Source: Myxococcales bacterium (GTDB taxonomy: Bacteria > Myxococcota_A > Polyangia > Nannocystales > Nannocystaceae). Taken from it: a stretch of 64,000 nt of DNA. This document shows, one piece after another, positions 33,933 to 43,567 of this stretch. Below the pieces are notes generated by a model. It saw only the letters and a program-made list of their open reading frames with translations. It was not told the DNA's origin and did no database searches. A program made the position numbers and the translations under genes. Every line of letters begins with the position of its first letter. Position 1 is the first letter of the stretch. Location: assembly GCA_020633295.1 (NCBI GenBank), contig JACKDW010000001.1, forward strand, positions 620,001 through 684,000, in the 5' to 3' direction.

Positions 33933-36759
33933 TCAACGCGCGAGGCCGCGACGCCAGCGCTCGAGCTCCGCCTGCTCCGCGCGCGCGTAGCCGCCGGCGG
34001 CCTCCATCGACGCGCGCGCCCGCTCGGCGACCGCGAGCGCCCGCGCGACGCGACCGCGACCGGCGAGCGCCTGCGCCTCCACCCACTCGGCCTGCGCCCG
34101 CGTGTGCACCTCGATCGGGGAGCGCCGCCGCCTCGCGCGCGAGCACCTCGGCGCGCGCGAACATCCGCCGCCGCAGCGCGACGCGGGCCAGCCCGATGAT
34201 CGCGCCGGCGCGGTGCAGCGGCGCGCCGCCGCGCTCGCGCACCGCCGAGAACCATCGCGTCGCCTCCTCCAGGTCCCCCAGGCACAGGCGCGCGTAGCCC
34301 AGGTTCGTGTAGGCGGGGTCCGTGTCCTCGGGCGTCGCGGCGAGCTCCAGGGTGTCGCGCGCGACCTCCAGCGCCTCGTCGCACGCGCCGCTGCGCTCGA
34401 GCGCGTGGCTCAGGTTGCTCCGGCTGACGAAGCGGTGCCGCCGCGGCACCTCGGGGCCGTACGCGGGCCCGCGCAGCGCCGCGATCGCGCCGTCGAAGTC
34501 GCCCCGACGCATGCGCAGCGAGCCGCGCGTCGTCGCGACCAGGCGCAGCATCCCCGGGTCGCCAACCTCGCGCGCGACCTCGTCGCTCTCGTCGAGCGCG
34601 CGCGCGGCCTCGTCGAGCTCGCCCCGCGCCATCCGCAGGATCGCCTGGCTGCGCAGCGCCCCCGCGAGCCCTCTGGGATCGCGGTCCGCGTTCTCGCGGA
34701 AGATCGCGATCGCCTGCTCGAGCACCGCCAAAGACTCGTCCACGCGCCCCGCCGCGCGCAGGATCGCCGCCATGTTCTCGAGCAGCGACGCGACGACGGG
34801 GTGCTCGGTCCCCAGCAGCAGCTGATGCGTCCGCAGGCTGCGCTCGACCAGCGCGAGCGCCTCGTCGTGCTCCCCCAGCAACAGCTCCACGATCGCGAGC
34901 CGCGACTCCGATCGCGCGATCGCGATGTGCGGCGGCGACAGCTGCCGCGCGCGCAGCTCGTAGGCGGCCTGATGGTACGCGCGCGCGACCGTGTACGCGC
35001 CCGCGGCCTCCTCGAGCTGCCCGCGGCACTCGAGGAGCTCGGCCTCGAGCAGCGGCGCCGAGCTCACGCGCTCGAGGTTGACCTGGGCGAGCCGCACCCA
35101 CACGCGCGCCTCGTCGTGACGCTGGGGTCGGCGCGCCAGCTCGCACACGAGCTCGGTCGCCGAGACGCCCGCGAGGTAGTGATCGTCGGCCCGCTGCGCG
35201 ACGAAGGCGGCCTCGCGCAGCGCCTGGATCGCGCGCTCACTCGCGTCGGCTCGCAGCGCGATGCGGCCCTCGGTCAGCAGCGCCTCGGCGTGCAGCGGCG
35301 TCCTCGCGCGCGCCGACGCGACCGCCGACTCCGCGGCCGCGCGCGCCTCGTCGTGTCGACCGGCGAACGACAGCGTCGACGCCGCCCGCAGGCGCTCGCG
35401 CAGCGCCTTCGAAGCCACGTCGTCGGGCGCCGCGCGCGGCGTCGTCTCGAGGCACGAGCGCGCCGGCACCAGGTTCACCGCCTCGCTCGCCGCCAGCTCG
35501 ACCGAGAGCCCCTGCTCCCCCGCGGCGTAGCCGTCGAGGCTCTCGACCAGCCCCTCGAGCTCGGCGGCGCGCGCCCGCAGGCACATCACCTGGCGCGGCT
35601 CGGCGTCGGCGTCGCAGACCTCGCCGAGCGTCTCGATCATGCTCTGCGTGTACGCGTCCAGCTGCGTCGCGACGGCCCGCCACGTCGACGCCGCGCGGGC
35701 CCGCGGCGAGCTCGAGAACGCGCGCTCGACCGCGTCGCGGCGCGCCGGCGACCAGACCTGCTCGAGCTGGGCGCCCAACGCCGCGCACGCCGGCGGCGGA
35801 CCGGCCGCGCGCGAGTAGACCGCCCAGCCCCCCGCGAGCCCGACGACGGCCACCGTCGTGATCGTCCGCGCGCGCCAGACGTCCCTGCGGAGCTCGCCGA
35901 GCAGCGCCGACATCGACCCGTGCCGTCGCGCGCTGTCTGGATCGAGTCCGCGCTCGAGCGCGCGTCGCAGCCGCGACGGGAGTCGCCGCGACAGCCGCTC
36001 CCACGGCCGCGCGTAGCGCTTGCTCGCGAGCTGGGCCGCGAGCGTGTCTCCGACGAACGGCCGCGTCCCCGTCAGCGCCTCAAACAGGACCACGCAGTAC
36101 GAGTAGACATCGGCGCGCGCGTCGATCGGCGCGCCCTCGAGGGCCTCGGGCGCCATGTACGAGGGCGTCCCCGCGATCGTCGAGCCCGACTCGCGCGGGT
36201 CGTGGGCGAGCCCGAAGTCGATGATGCGCGGCCGCCCGCGCTGATCGATCATGATGTTGGCGGGCTTGATGTCGCGATGGACCAGGTTCGCGTCGTGGGC
36301 GGCCGCGAGCGCGTCGCCGATCTCGAGGAACAACGGGCGCAGCGCCGACCAGCGCCGCGCGCGGCCGCCGAGCAGCTCGTGCAGGCTCCGGCCGACGACG
36401 CGCTCCATGACCACGAAGGCGCCGTACTCACAGACACCGACATCAAACACCGACGCGATGGCGGGATGCGAGAGCCGCGCCAGCGCCTGCGCCTCGCGAA
36501 CCAGCCGCGACGTGTCGCGCGGCCGGCCTGCGGGGTTGAGCAGCTTCAGCGCGACGCGTCGATCGAGCTCGGGATCATAGGCGTCGAACACGACCCCCAT
36601 CGCGCCGCGCCCGAGCTCGCCGAGCGCGACGTACCGGGCCACGCGCGTGCCAGGAGCGAGGCCGCGCGGCCCGTCGACGTCGCGCGCGTCGGCCCGGCGC
36701 GCGTCGCCGGACCCGCGGTACGTGGACTGCGTACACGGTCGCGACGCTTGCTCATACAC
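33933..36759 (-). CDS. Ser/Thr protein kinase with TPR region; one frame break
   Basis: Membrane-bound kinase of about 940 residues. Kinase domain: GRGAMG, VALKLL, HRDIKPAN, DFGLAHDP, YMAPEALEG. A transmembrane segment (TITTVAVVGLAGGWAVY) is followed by a Cys-containing linker and TPR-like helices. At a run of four G at 34117-34120 the frame slips: EAAALP continues as IEVHTRAQAEWVEAQALAG in another frame and stops at 33933 with RRGLAR. Removing one G of the run restores a single reading frame, so a homopolymer miscall is the simplest explanation. GTG 36759 is chosen as start; residues upstream of it are not kinase-like. It is divergent from an FHA-LuxR gene, which suggests that the kinase phosphorylates or controls that regulator. 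Confidence 0.82.
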
Positions 36760-36780
36760 GCAGCGCCTCGGAGAATGTCG

Positions 36781-36798
36781 GTGTACGTTCAAGTACAC
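36781..36798. promoter_or_regulatory. Palindrome in a divergent promoter region
   Basis: GTGTAC-6 nt-GTACAC, perfect 6-bp arms, in the 133-bp gap between the kinase and the FHA-LuxR gene. It lies just upstream of a CATTCT box for the kinase. It is a plausible operator, perhaps for the LuxR-type HTH of the neighbour. Confidence 0.4.
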
Positions 36799-36892
36799 GA
36801 CGGATCGGAGCATGAACCAGCGCAGCGCGTCAACCACGGCCCCCCGCGAGCGGGCACGCGTGCGCGCGCTGACTTGATTTGACTAGGACGCG

Positions 36893-37492
36893 GTGATGAT
36901 CCGGAGCAAGCACATCACCGGCTCAACGCTCGTCGACGAGCCCGACCTCGAGCCCGTCGACCGCGTGCCGTACGTCGCCGTGATCGCCGGTCGCTCGACC
37001 GGCGTCCGCGTCGCGCTCGCTGCCGACGACGTCACGGTCGGGCGCGGCAGCGGCTGCACGCTGGTGCTCGTCGACCCCAGCGTCTCCCGACGACACGCCC
37101 AGCTCGTGCGCTCGCCCCTGGGCGTACTCGCGCTCGTCGACCTGCGCTCGTCCAACGGCTGCTTCGTCAACGGCCGACGCGTCGAGCACTCCACGCTGCA
37201 CGACGGCGACATCATCACCTTCGGCACCACCGCGCGGGCGCGCGTCGGCTTCGCGACGCCGGACGAGGCCGCGGGGCTCAAGGCCCACAGCGACGGCCCC
37301 CTCCTGACCGAGCGCCAGCTCGAGGTCGCGACCCACATGGTCCGCGGCCTCGGCAACGCGACGATCGCCGCCGCGCTCGGGATCTCGCGTCGCACCGTCA
37401 CGACCCACGTCGACGGCATCTTTGAGCGTCTCGGCGTCAGCTCACGGCTCGAGCTCCTGCGGCTGCTGCTCGGCCACCACGAGATCTCCTGA
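36893..37492 (+). CDS. FHA-domain LuxR-type transcriptional regulator
   Basis: Cytosolic regulator of 199 residues joining a phosphothreonine-binding FHA domain (about 30-115; VTVGRGSGCTLVLVDPSVSRRHAQLV, SSNGCFVNGRRV, LHDGDIITFG) to a C-terminal LuxR/GerE HTH (about 135-195; LTERQLEVATHMVRGLGNATIAAALGISRRTVTTHVDGIFERLGV). No receiver domain is present. The FHA core residues GR, S, H and N are kept, so it should bind a phosphorylated Thr peptide. Its divergent neighbour is a Ser/Thr kinase, giving a compact kinase-to-transcription pair. The first ATG 36893 is used; ATG 36896 directly follows. Confidence 0.9.
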   Translation: MMIRSKHITGSTLVDEPDLEPVDRVPYVAVIAGRSTGVRVALAADDVTVGRGSGCTLVLVDPSVSRRHAQLVRSPLGVLALVDLRSSNGCFVNGRRVEHSTLHDGDIITFGTTARARVGFATPDEAAGLKAHSDGPLLTERQLEVATHMVRGLGNATIAAALGISRRTVTTHVDGIFERLGVSSRLELLRLLLGHHEIS

Positions 37493-37665
37493 CGGCCCGC
37501 GGTCGCCGGCGCCGGCTCCATCGATGGGCGCGACCGTCGCGCGCCAAGGCCCGACGCGCGCGCTCTCGCGCTCGCGCGGCGCTCGTCTCCGCGCCTCGAG
37601 CGCGCCGCGTCCCGTAGTACTCTCGACCTGTCCATAGCGCCCTGACCGGAGTTTCACCCGCGCCC

Positions 37666-38409
37666 ATGCAGCTCACCGATCATCGCGCCTCGAGCCGCCG
37701 TCGCGAGCGCGCGCTCCCGCGGACGCGAGCGCGGCGGCGCGCCGCGCTCGCGCTGCCGCTGCTCGGCGCGCTCGCGCTGCCGGCCTGCGCCGGCCACAAC
37801 CTCTCGCGCACCGTCGGCAAGGGCAACGGCGAGTTCCACAGCAGCCTCGGCGGGCCGTTCTTCGACAGCCTCGGCCCCGCGCTCCCGACCCCGAACGTCA
37901 ACCTCGGCGGGCGCTACGGCGTCACCGACTGGATGGACGTCGACGGGGGCTTCAACGCGACCGCGCTCGCCTACTCGATCCTCGCCTTCGACGTCGCCGC
38001 GAACTTCCAGCTCTACCGCAAGCCGCAGGCGCTCGCGGTCGCCTCCTCGGTGCGCCTGTACAGCTACGGCGACCTCGACGACGCGCCGGGCTATCGCGGC
38101 TACCCCGAGCTCGGGCTGCACCTCGGCGGCCCCGTGCTCCGCTGGCTGCACCTCTACGGCGGCGTCACGAGCACCTTCCAGTTCGCGCCGCCCGAGGGCA
38201 AGCCGCCGGTGTTCCTCACCCCGTTCTTCGGCACCGAGTTCCTGATCCCGCCGCGCGGCGAGACGAACCGTCAGCACGGCCTCGCGCTCCACCTCGGCTG
38301 GACCAACCCCTGGCAGGACGCGACCGCGGTCGTCTCCTACCAGCCCGGCTACGGCGGCCTCGCGCTCTACCTCAACTACCGCGTACGCTTCGGAGGGCTC
38401 GACCGATGA
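37666..38409 (+). CDS. Outer-membrane-like lipoprotein
   Basis: Exported protein of 247 residues. An Arg-rich n-region of about 25 residues is followed by a hydrophobic stretch ending in LPAC (Cys about 42). The mature part alternates strands with aromatic ends (VNLGGRYGVTDWMDVDGGFN, ANFQLYRKPQALAVASSVRLYSYG, LHLGWTNPWQDATAVVSYQPGYGGLALYLNYRVRF), consistent with an eight-to-ten-stranded barrel-like protein. Function unknown. The stop overlaps the start of the hydrolase gene by 4 nt (ATGA), so the two are co-translated. A TACTCT box lies about 50 nt upstream of the start. Confidence 0.8.
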   Translation: MQLTDHRASSRRRERALPRTRARRRAALALPLLGALALPACAGHNLSRTVGKGNGEFHSSLGGPFFDSLGPALPTPNVNLGGRYGVTDWMDVDGGFNATALAYSILAFDVAANFQLYRKPQALAVASSVRLYSYGDLDDAPGYRGYPELGLHLGGPVLRWLHLYGGVTSTFQFAPPEGKPPVFLTPFFGTEFLIPPRGETNRQHGLALHLGWTNPWQDATAVVSYQPGYGGLALYLNYRVRFGGLDR

Positions 38410-39323
38410 CCTCGCGCCGCTTAGCTCGCCCACGGCGCACGCTCGCCCTGCTCGCGCTCGCGACCCTCAGCGCGTGCCTCTCCGCCGACCCGTTCTTCTT
38501 CAACGGGCGCGAGGTCGACGGCTACGACTGGGACGCCGACCCGCCCGACCCCGATCTCGAGGGCGACCTCGAGGACGAGGCCCACCCCTCGCGCATCGGC
38601 CCCGAGAGCCGCGTCGAGGGCGTCATCGAGCTCGCGGGTCGCGAGGTCCACTACGTCTACGCGCACCGCGATGACGCCGCCGCGACGATCTTCTACAGCC
38701 ACGGCAACCACCTCAACCTCGGCTTCTACTGGCAGCGCGTCGAGCTGATGTGGAGCTGGGGCTACAACGTGCTCATCTACGACTACCCGTCCTACGGGCT
38801 CTCGACCGGCGACGCCAGCGAGCAGACCATGTACGAGAACGCCGAGGCCGCGCTCGAGCTGCTGCCCACGCTCCCGGGCGTCGACCCCGAGCGCGTGTTC
38901 TTCATCGGCTTCTCGCTCGGCGGCGCCCCGGCGACCGAGATGGCGATCCGCGCCCAGCGAGGCGAGGTGTCCATACGGCCACGTGGTCTGCTCACCGAGT
39001 CCGCGTTCTGCAGCGCCGAGGCGCTCGTCCAGGACGGCACCTGGCTCAACTTCTCCGGCGAGTTCCTCGTCGACGGCGCGTTCGACAACTGCGGGCGCGT
39101 GGCCGCCCTCGACCCGTCCCTGCGCACCTACATCCTGCACGGCACCGCCGACAGCTTCGTGGTGCCGCGCCACGCCGAGTTCCTCAAGCGCGCCGCGGGC
39201 GACGGCGCGCGCCTCGAGTGGTTCGAAGGCGCCGAGCACAGCAAGGTGCCGCTCGTCGACCCGCCGCGCTACGAGGCGCTGCTGCGCGAGTTCCTGACCC
39301 TCGAGCCAGCGCCCGCGCCCTGA
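38406..39323 (+). CDS. Alpha/beta-hydrolase lipoprotein
   Basis: Exported hydrolase of 305 residues. The signal peptide ends in LSAC, followed by an acidic linker. The alpha/beta-hydrolase core shows FYSHGNHLN (oxyanion region), YDYPSYGLS, the nucleophile elbow GFSLGG with Ser near 170, LHGTADSFV with the likely acid Asp, and GAEHSKVP with the catalytic His. It resembles the BAAT/esterase-lipase group; the substrate is unknown. The ATGA overlap with the upstream barrel-like lipoprotein indicates an operon and a shared envelope location. Confidence 0.87.
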   Translation: MTSRRLARPRRTLALLALATLSACLSADPFFFNGREVDGYDWDADPPDPDLEGDLEDEAHPSRIGPESRVEGVIELAGREVHYVYAHRDDAAATIFYSHGNHLNLGFYWQRVELMWSWGYNVLIYDYPSYGLSTGDASEQTMYENAEAALELLPTLPGVDPERVFFIGFSLGGAPATEMAIRAQRGEVSIRPRGLLTESAFCSAEALVQDGTWLNFSGEFLVDGAFDNCGRVAALDPSLRTYILHGTADSFVVPRHAEFLKRAAGDGARLEWFEGAEHSKVPLVDPPRYEALLREFLTLEPAPAP

Positions 39324-39453
39324 CGCGAGCTCGCGCCGCCTGCCTGGCCGCGCTGGCGCAGGCAAGCTCCGTTTCGGCCTGAACCAAGGCGCTGCCGCGC
39401 GCGCGTCGCCGAGCTCGCGCGCATTCGCGCCGTGCTTGGCGGCTGCGGAGGCC

Positions 39454-39482
39454 TTGCGTCCCCCGGCCACGCTGCCGATTCT
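39454..39482 (+). promoter_or_regulatory. Sigma-70-like promoter, probably leaderless
   Basis: TTGCGT (39454-39459), 17-bp spacer, GATTCT (39477-39482), then 6 nt to ATG 39489 of tyrosinase 1. Confidence 0.5.
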
Positions 39483-39488
39483 CTGTCC

Positions 39489-40675
39489 ATGCACACGCAC
39501 GCACCCCGTCTCCTCCTCATCACCGCGGCCTTCGTCGCGCCCGCGCTCCAGGGCTGCAACGGCGCCGCCGAGGACCCGGAGCGGCGCGCCGAGCTCGAGC
39601 GCAAGGCCCAGGACGCCAAACACGAGCTGGCCGCCAAGACAGACGATGTAAAGGCGGACGTGAAGGAGAAGCTCGCGGAGACCAAGCAGGGCTTCTACAA
39701 CTGGAGCACGAGCACCACGCACAAGGCGCTGTGCGAGGTGATGAACAAGATGATCGGCACGCACGACGGCGTCGAGGCGCCGGGCGCAACCTCTACGACT
39801 ACTACGTGGAGGCCCACGCCAACGCGTTCCTGTCCATGGGCACGCCGGTCGAGAGCATGCACTCGATGTCGCACATGGGCCCGCAGTTCCTGCCCTGGCA
39901 CCGCTACGTGCTGCTGCGCATCGAGGCCGACATCGCCGAGGAGCTCGGCGATCCCGAGTTCTCCCTCCCCTACTGGGACTGGCAGGACTGCTACAAGGAC
40001 GGCGCCGACCCGGGCCTGTGCGCGCCGATCTTCGAGCGCGAATTCCTCGGCACGCCGGGCACCTGCGACGACGACAAGCGCGGGGTCGAGGGCTACCTCA
40101 CCGACGCGGGCTTCCGCGTGAACCTGACCACGAAGGGCAACAACATGTTCGTGCCCTCGGCGATCGTCTGCGACAAGCCGCGCGCGCTCCACCGCCAGGT
40201 CGGCTGCGAGGACCTCGTACCCGGCCCCGCGACCGCCGAGGAAGAGCGCGCCATCTTCACGCGCAGCGTCTACGACGCGGCGCCCTACGATCACTGCCGA
40301 ACCGAGGAGGACGTGTCCTTCCGGCAGTACCTCGAGGGCTACGACAACGACGACACCAACATGACCTGCGTGGCCGCGGGCTGCGCGATGCACAGCCGCG
40401 GGCACATCTACATCGGCGCGGACATGTACGAGTCGTCCGGCAGCCCCAACGACCCGATGTTCTTTCTCCACCACGCCAACGTCGACCGCCTGTGGGCGGC
40501 CTGGCAGGAGGCGAACCTCGCCAAGGGCGGCGACGCCACGACCGACCACGGCAACCCGGGCTACCCCGACCCCTACCGCGGCTCGCTGTTCGTGTGGCCC
40601 GACGTCAAGGCCGCGGAGCTGTTCGACTACAAGGCCCTCGGCTACGAGTACGACGCCCTGCCGACGCCGGGCTAG
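39489..40675 (+). CDS. Tyrosinase-family copper oxidase lipoprotein 1; one frame break
   Basis: Type-3 dicopper enzyme exported as a lipoprotein (lipobox LQGC, Cys 23, then a Lys/Glu-rich helix). CuA ligands: VEAHANAF, HSMSHMGPQFLPWHRY. CuB ligands: MHSRGH and FFLHHANVDRLW. It probably oxidises phenols to quinones. Residues before HDGVEAPG and after RNLYDYYVEAH lie in different frames; one base is missing near 39775-39787. The N-terminal part aligns with tyrosinase 2 (WSTSTTHK against WSSLSAAD), so this is one gene rather than two. It also has a short C-terminus GYEYDALP without the large lid domain of plant or fungal enzymes. Alternative: a hemocyanin-like or o-aminophenol oxidase. Confidence 0.86.
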
Positions 40676-40706
40676 GCTAGGCCGAGCAGGCGCCCACGCG
40701 AGGCGA

Positions 40707-40875
40707 ACTCCTCTGGCCTGCTCCTCCGGCCCGCTCCTCCGGCCCGCTCCTCCGGCCTGCCCCTCCGGCCTGCTCCTCCGGCCCGCTCCTCCGGCCTGCT
40801 CCTGCGGCCCGCTCCTCCGGCCTCCTCCTACGGCCTCCTCCTACGGCCTGCTCCTCCGACCTACTCCTCCGGCCC
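40707..40875. repeat. 13-bp minisatellite, 13 copies
   Basis: Thirteen tandem units of GCTCCTCCGGCCC with point variants (the first unit is the most diverged). A 13-bp period cannot keep one reading frame, so it is not a coding repeat. Its right end contains the stop codon of the short LysR-type gene. Confidence 0.9.
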
Positions 40876-41139
40876 GCGCCCGGCACGGCGGGCGCGCTCG
40901 AGGAGCGACGCGTACGCGGCGAGCATCGCCTGCGCCTCCTCGACCATCAGGCGCCCCTTCGGGCTCAGGCGCGTCCCGCGAGGGTCGGCCCAGAGCAGCG
41001 GCGCGCCGAGCCGCTGCTCGAGCGCGTCGATCCGACGCCTCAGCGTCGAGCGTGGGAGGCCCGTGGCGTCCGCCGCCGCCTTCGCGCTGCCGTGCTCGAC
41101 GATCGCGAGGAACGCGCGCAGCTCGTCGAGATCAGCCAT
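40861..41139 (-). CDS. Truncated LysR-type regulator (HTH only)
   Basis: A 92-residue protein with a complete LysR HTH (LDELRAFLAIVEHGSAKAAADATGLPRSTLRRRIDALEQRLGAPLL) and the start of the linker helix, but no effector-binding domain (normally 200 more residues). It ends inside the 13-bp minisatellite, which supplies its stop. The start overlaps the stop of the upstream LysR gene by 8 nt, so the two are probably co-translated. It may be a decayed gene or a small DNA-binding partner that competes with the full-length regulator. Confidence 0.75.
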   Translation of the reverse strand: MADLDELRAFLAIVEHGSAKAAADATGLPRSTLRRRIDALEQRLGAPLLWADPRGTRLSPKGRLMVEEAQAMLAAYASLLERARRAGRGPEE

Positions 41140-42022
41140 CGCCGAGCCCCTTCACCCCCTCGCGGACGTTGCCAAAGAACGCGAGGAACGAGCGCCGCAT
41201 CCGCGGCGTATCGGGCATGACCGCGCGGACAGGTACCTCGCGCCGCACGAGTTCGGGGAGCACGGGCACGAGCGTGTCGGGCACGAGCGGATCCGGAAAC
41301 TCTCCTCGGGGGAAGCGAACGATCCCGAGGCCCGCGATCCCGCACTGGCGGATCAGCCCCATGTCAGGCGAGCTGTGGGCGAGCTGCACGACCAGCGCGC
41401 CGCCGTCGCGCAGCGGCCACTCATCCGCGGGCTGGTCCGGCGGGATCCACGAGAACAGGTCGTGGCGATGGAGCTCCTCGAGGCTCCGCGGGGCGCCCTC
41501 GCGCGCGAGATACTCGGGGGAGGCGTACAGCCCCTCGCGGGTCTGCATGAGCTGCGCGCTCAACCACGGCCCGTCCGCAGGGCGACGCGCGAAGGTCATG
41601 GCGATGTCCGCCTCGTCCGGGAGCAGCGAGAGCGGGCGCGCGACCGGGAACACCTGGGAGCGCAGCCTCGGGTACCGCGTGAGCCCGAAGCGCATGATCA
41701 TGACGAGGATCGGCGGCGGGAGGCCGACCGGGATCGCGACCCGGAAGTCGCCGATGATCTCCTCCGTCTTGCTCACGACGCGCTCGATCGCCGCGTCGGC
41801 GGATCGGAGCAGCTCTCGACCCCCGCGCGCGAGCTCGATCGCGTGCGCGGTGAGGGTGAGCAGCCGCCCCTCGCGATGAAACAGCGCCACGCCGACCTCG
41901 TCCTCGAGCGCCGCGAGCCGCCCCCGCAGCGTCCGCGCGCTGACGCCGAGGGCGGCGGCCGCCCTCGGCAGGTTCCCGTGGGCGTGGAAGCCCACGAGCG
42001 CGCGGATTCGCTCGAGGTTCAT
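41132..42022 (-). CDS. LysR-family transcriptional regulator
   Basis: Full-length LTTR of 296 residues. N-terminal HTH (MNLERIRALVGFHAHGNLPRAAAALGVSARTLRGRLAALEDEVG) followed by a two-lobed substrate-binding domain (DFRVAIPVGLPPPIL, EADIAMTFARRPADGP, YASPEYLAREGAPRSLEEL). ATG 42022 is chosen since it begins exactly at the HTH; an upstream in-frame ATG at 42097 would add 25 unrelated residues. It is divergent from tyrosinase 2, the usual arrangement for an LTTR and its target, so control of one or both tyrosinases is likely. The ligand is unknown, possibly a phenolic compound. Confidence 0.92.
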   Translation of the reverse strand: MNLERIRALVGFHAHGNLPRAAAALGVSARTLRGRLAALEDEVGVALFHREGRLLTLTAHAIELARGGRELLRSADAAIERVVSKTEEIIGDFRVAIPVGLPPPILVMIMRFGLTRYPRLRSQVFPVARPLSLLPDEADIAMTFARRPADGPWLSAQLMQTREGLYASPEYLAREGAPRSLEELHRHDLFSWIPPDQPADEWPLRDGGALVVQLAHSSPDMGLIRQCGIAGLGIVRFPRGEFPDPLVPDTLVPVLPELVRREVPVRAVMPDTPRMRRSFLAFFGNVREGVKGLGDG

Positions 42023-42137
42023 GGAGCTCTCGCGCCCTCGAGTATCCGACGGTCGACGCGGCGCGTGGCCAAAAACTGCGTCGACGCTGGTCATCACCGA
42101 CGTCGAAGCCCCGCGGCTGAGGTCCTAGAAAGGGACC

Positions 42138-43553
42138 ATGCGTAGCTGGACCACGGAGCTCCTCGTATTGATCACTTTCGCGCAGCTCGCCGCGTGCAGC
42201 GGCGACCCCGGAGACACCGACGCGAGCACCAGCGACGGCGGGACCGAGGGCACCAGCGACGCCGAGACCTCCGACGGCACCGCGGGCACCAGCGACGCCG
42301 AGACCTCCGACGGCACCGAGGGCACCAGCGACGCCGAGACCTCCGACGGCACCGAGAGCACGGGCGAGATCGACCCCATCCACGAGATGATCTGCGGCCA
42401 GCTCGGCGCCCTCGGCGACCCCGACGAGAGCTACGCCGTGCCCGGCGTCGCCGGGGCGCCGCGCTGGGGTCTCCCCCCGGCCCCCCCGCCCGCGCCCCGC
42501 GTGCGACGCTCCTGGTCGAGCCTCAGCGCCGCGGACAAGCAGCAGGTGGTCGACGCCTTCCTCGCGCTCAAGAGCGTCACGGTGGACAGCGGAGACCCGG
42601 GCTCGTCGCGCGCCGCCTACAACAGCTTCTGCGAGGACGCGCAGCTCGGCCTCACCCCCTACGCGAAGAACCTCTACGACTTCTACGTCGAGGCCCACAT
42701 CAACGCGTTCGTGTCCATGCGCACCGAGCAGATGCCGATGTCGCGCATGGCTCACATGGCGCCGCAGTTCCTGCCCTGGCACCGCTATCTGCTCCTGCGC
42801 CTCGAGGCGGACATGGCCGAGGCGATCGGCGATCCCGACTTCGCGCTCCCCTACTGGGACTGGGAGGACTGCTGGGAGGACGGCGATCCCGGCACCTGCG
42901 CGCCGATCTTCGAAGCCGAGTTCCTCGGCACCGCGGGCGGCTGTGACGACGCCACGCGCGTCGTGCAGGGCTACCTGCCCGACAACGGCTTCACGGTCAA
43001 CGTCGCCTCCGTCGGCGGCCTGATGAACTTCACCGGCGGCGGGCTCGTGTGCGCGCCGCGACCGATCGTGCGCGAGGTCGGCTGCAGCGGCTCGGTCGTC
43101 GGGCCGCCCGACGCCGCCGAGATCGCCGGGATCTTCGCGCGGCCGGTCTACGACGCCGCGCCCTACGACAGCTGCTACACCGAGGAGGACGTGTCCTTCC
43201 GCCAGTACCTCGAGGGCTTCAACAACGGCGATCTCGACCCGATCTGCGTCGCCGCCGGCTGCACCCTGCACGGCCGCGGGCACGAGTGGATCGGCGGGGA
43301 CATGACCATCAACTCCACGCCCAACGACCCGATGTTCTTCCTTCACCACAACAACGTCGACCGGATGTGGGCGGCGTGGCAGGAGGCCAACCTCGCGTCC
43401 GGCGACGCCGCGCGCGTGGTCGACCACGGCAACCCCGGCTACCCCGAGGGGGACTACCGCGGCCCGCTGTTCGTGTTCGACGAGGTCCGCGCGGACGAGC
43501 TGTTCGAGTACCGCGCGCTGGGGTACGAGTACGACGCGCTCCCGAGCGAGTGA
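42138..43553 (+). CDS. Tyrosinase-family copper oxidase lipoprotein 2
   Basis: Paralogue of tyrosinase 1, 471 residues. The signal peptide ends in LAAC (Cys 20). An acidic linker contains three copies of the 12-residue unit GTSDAETSDGTE (42249-42356). CuA: VEAHINAF, HMAPQFLPWHRYLLLRLEADM; CuB: LHGRGHEWIGG and FFLHHNNVDRMW. The region LPYWDWEDC is also typical. It is expected to act on phenols outside the inner membrane; metal loading may need help because no caddie protein is adjacent. The ATG at 42138 lies right after AAGGGACC, too close for a normal Shine-Dalgarno. It is divergent from the LysR gene across 115 bp holding several GTCGACG-like sites. Confidence 0.92.
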   Translation: MRSWTTELLVLITFAQLAACSGDPGDTDASTSDGGTEGTSDAETSDGTAGTSDAETSDGTEGTSDAETSDGTESTGEIDPIHEMICGQLGALGDPDESYAVPGVAGAPRWGLPPAPPPAPRVRRSWSSLSAADKQQVVDAFLALKSVTVDSGDPGSSRAAYNSFCEDAQLGLTPYAKNLYDFYVEAHINAFVSMRTEQMPMSRMAHMAPQFLPWHRYLLLRLEADMAEAIGDPDFALPYWDWEDCWEDGDPGTCAPIFEAEFLGTAGGCDDATRVVQGYLPDNGFTVNVASVGGLMNFTGGGLVCAPRPIVREVGCSGSVVGPPDAAEIAGIFARPVYDAAPYDSCYTEEDVSFRQYLEGFNNGDLDPICVAAGCTLHGRGHEWIGGDMTINSTPNDPMFFLHHNNVDRMWAAWQEANLASGDAARVVDHGNPGYPEGDYRGPLFVFDEVRADELFEYRALGYEYDALPSE

Positions 43554-43567
43554 GTCGATCTAAGAAA

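Noticed and set aside
39489..39790. N-terminal piece of tyrosinase 1 as a separate small lipoprotein gene
   Set aside because: The piece aligns with the N-terminal part of tyrosinase 2, and the copper domain has no start of its own, so a frame break in one gene explains the data better.
40677..40886. Frame of Gly/Arg/Glu repeats on the minus strand
   Set aside because: It only translates the 13-bp array, whose period shifts frame with every unit.
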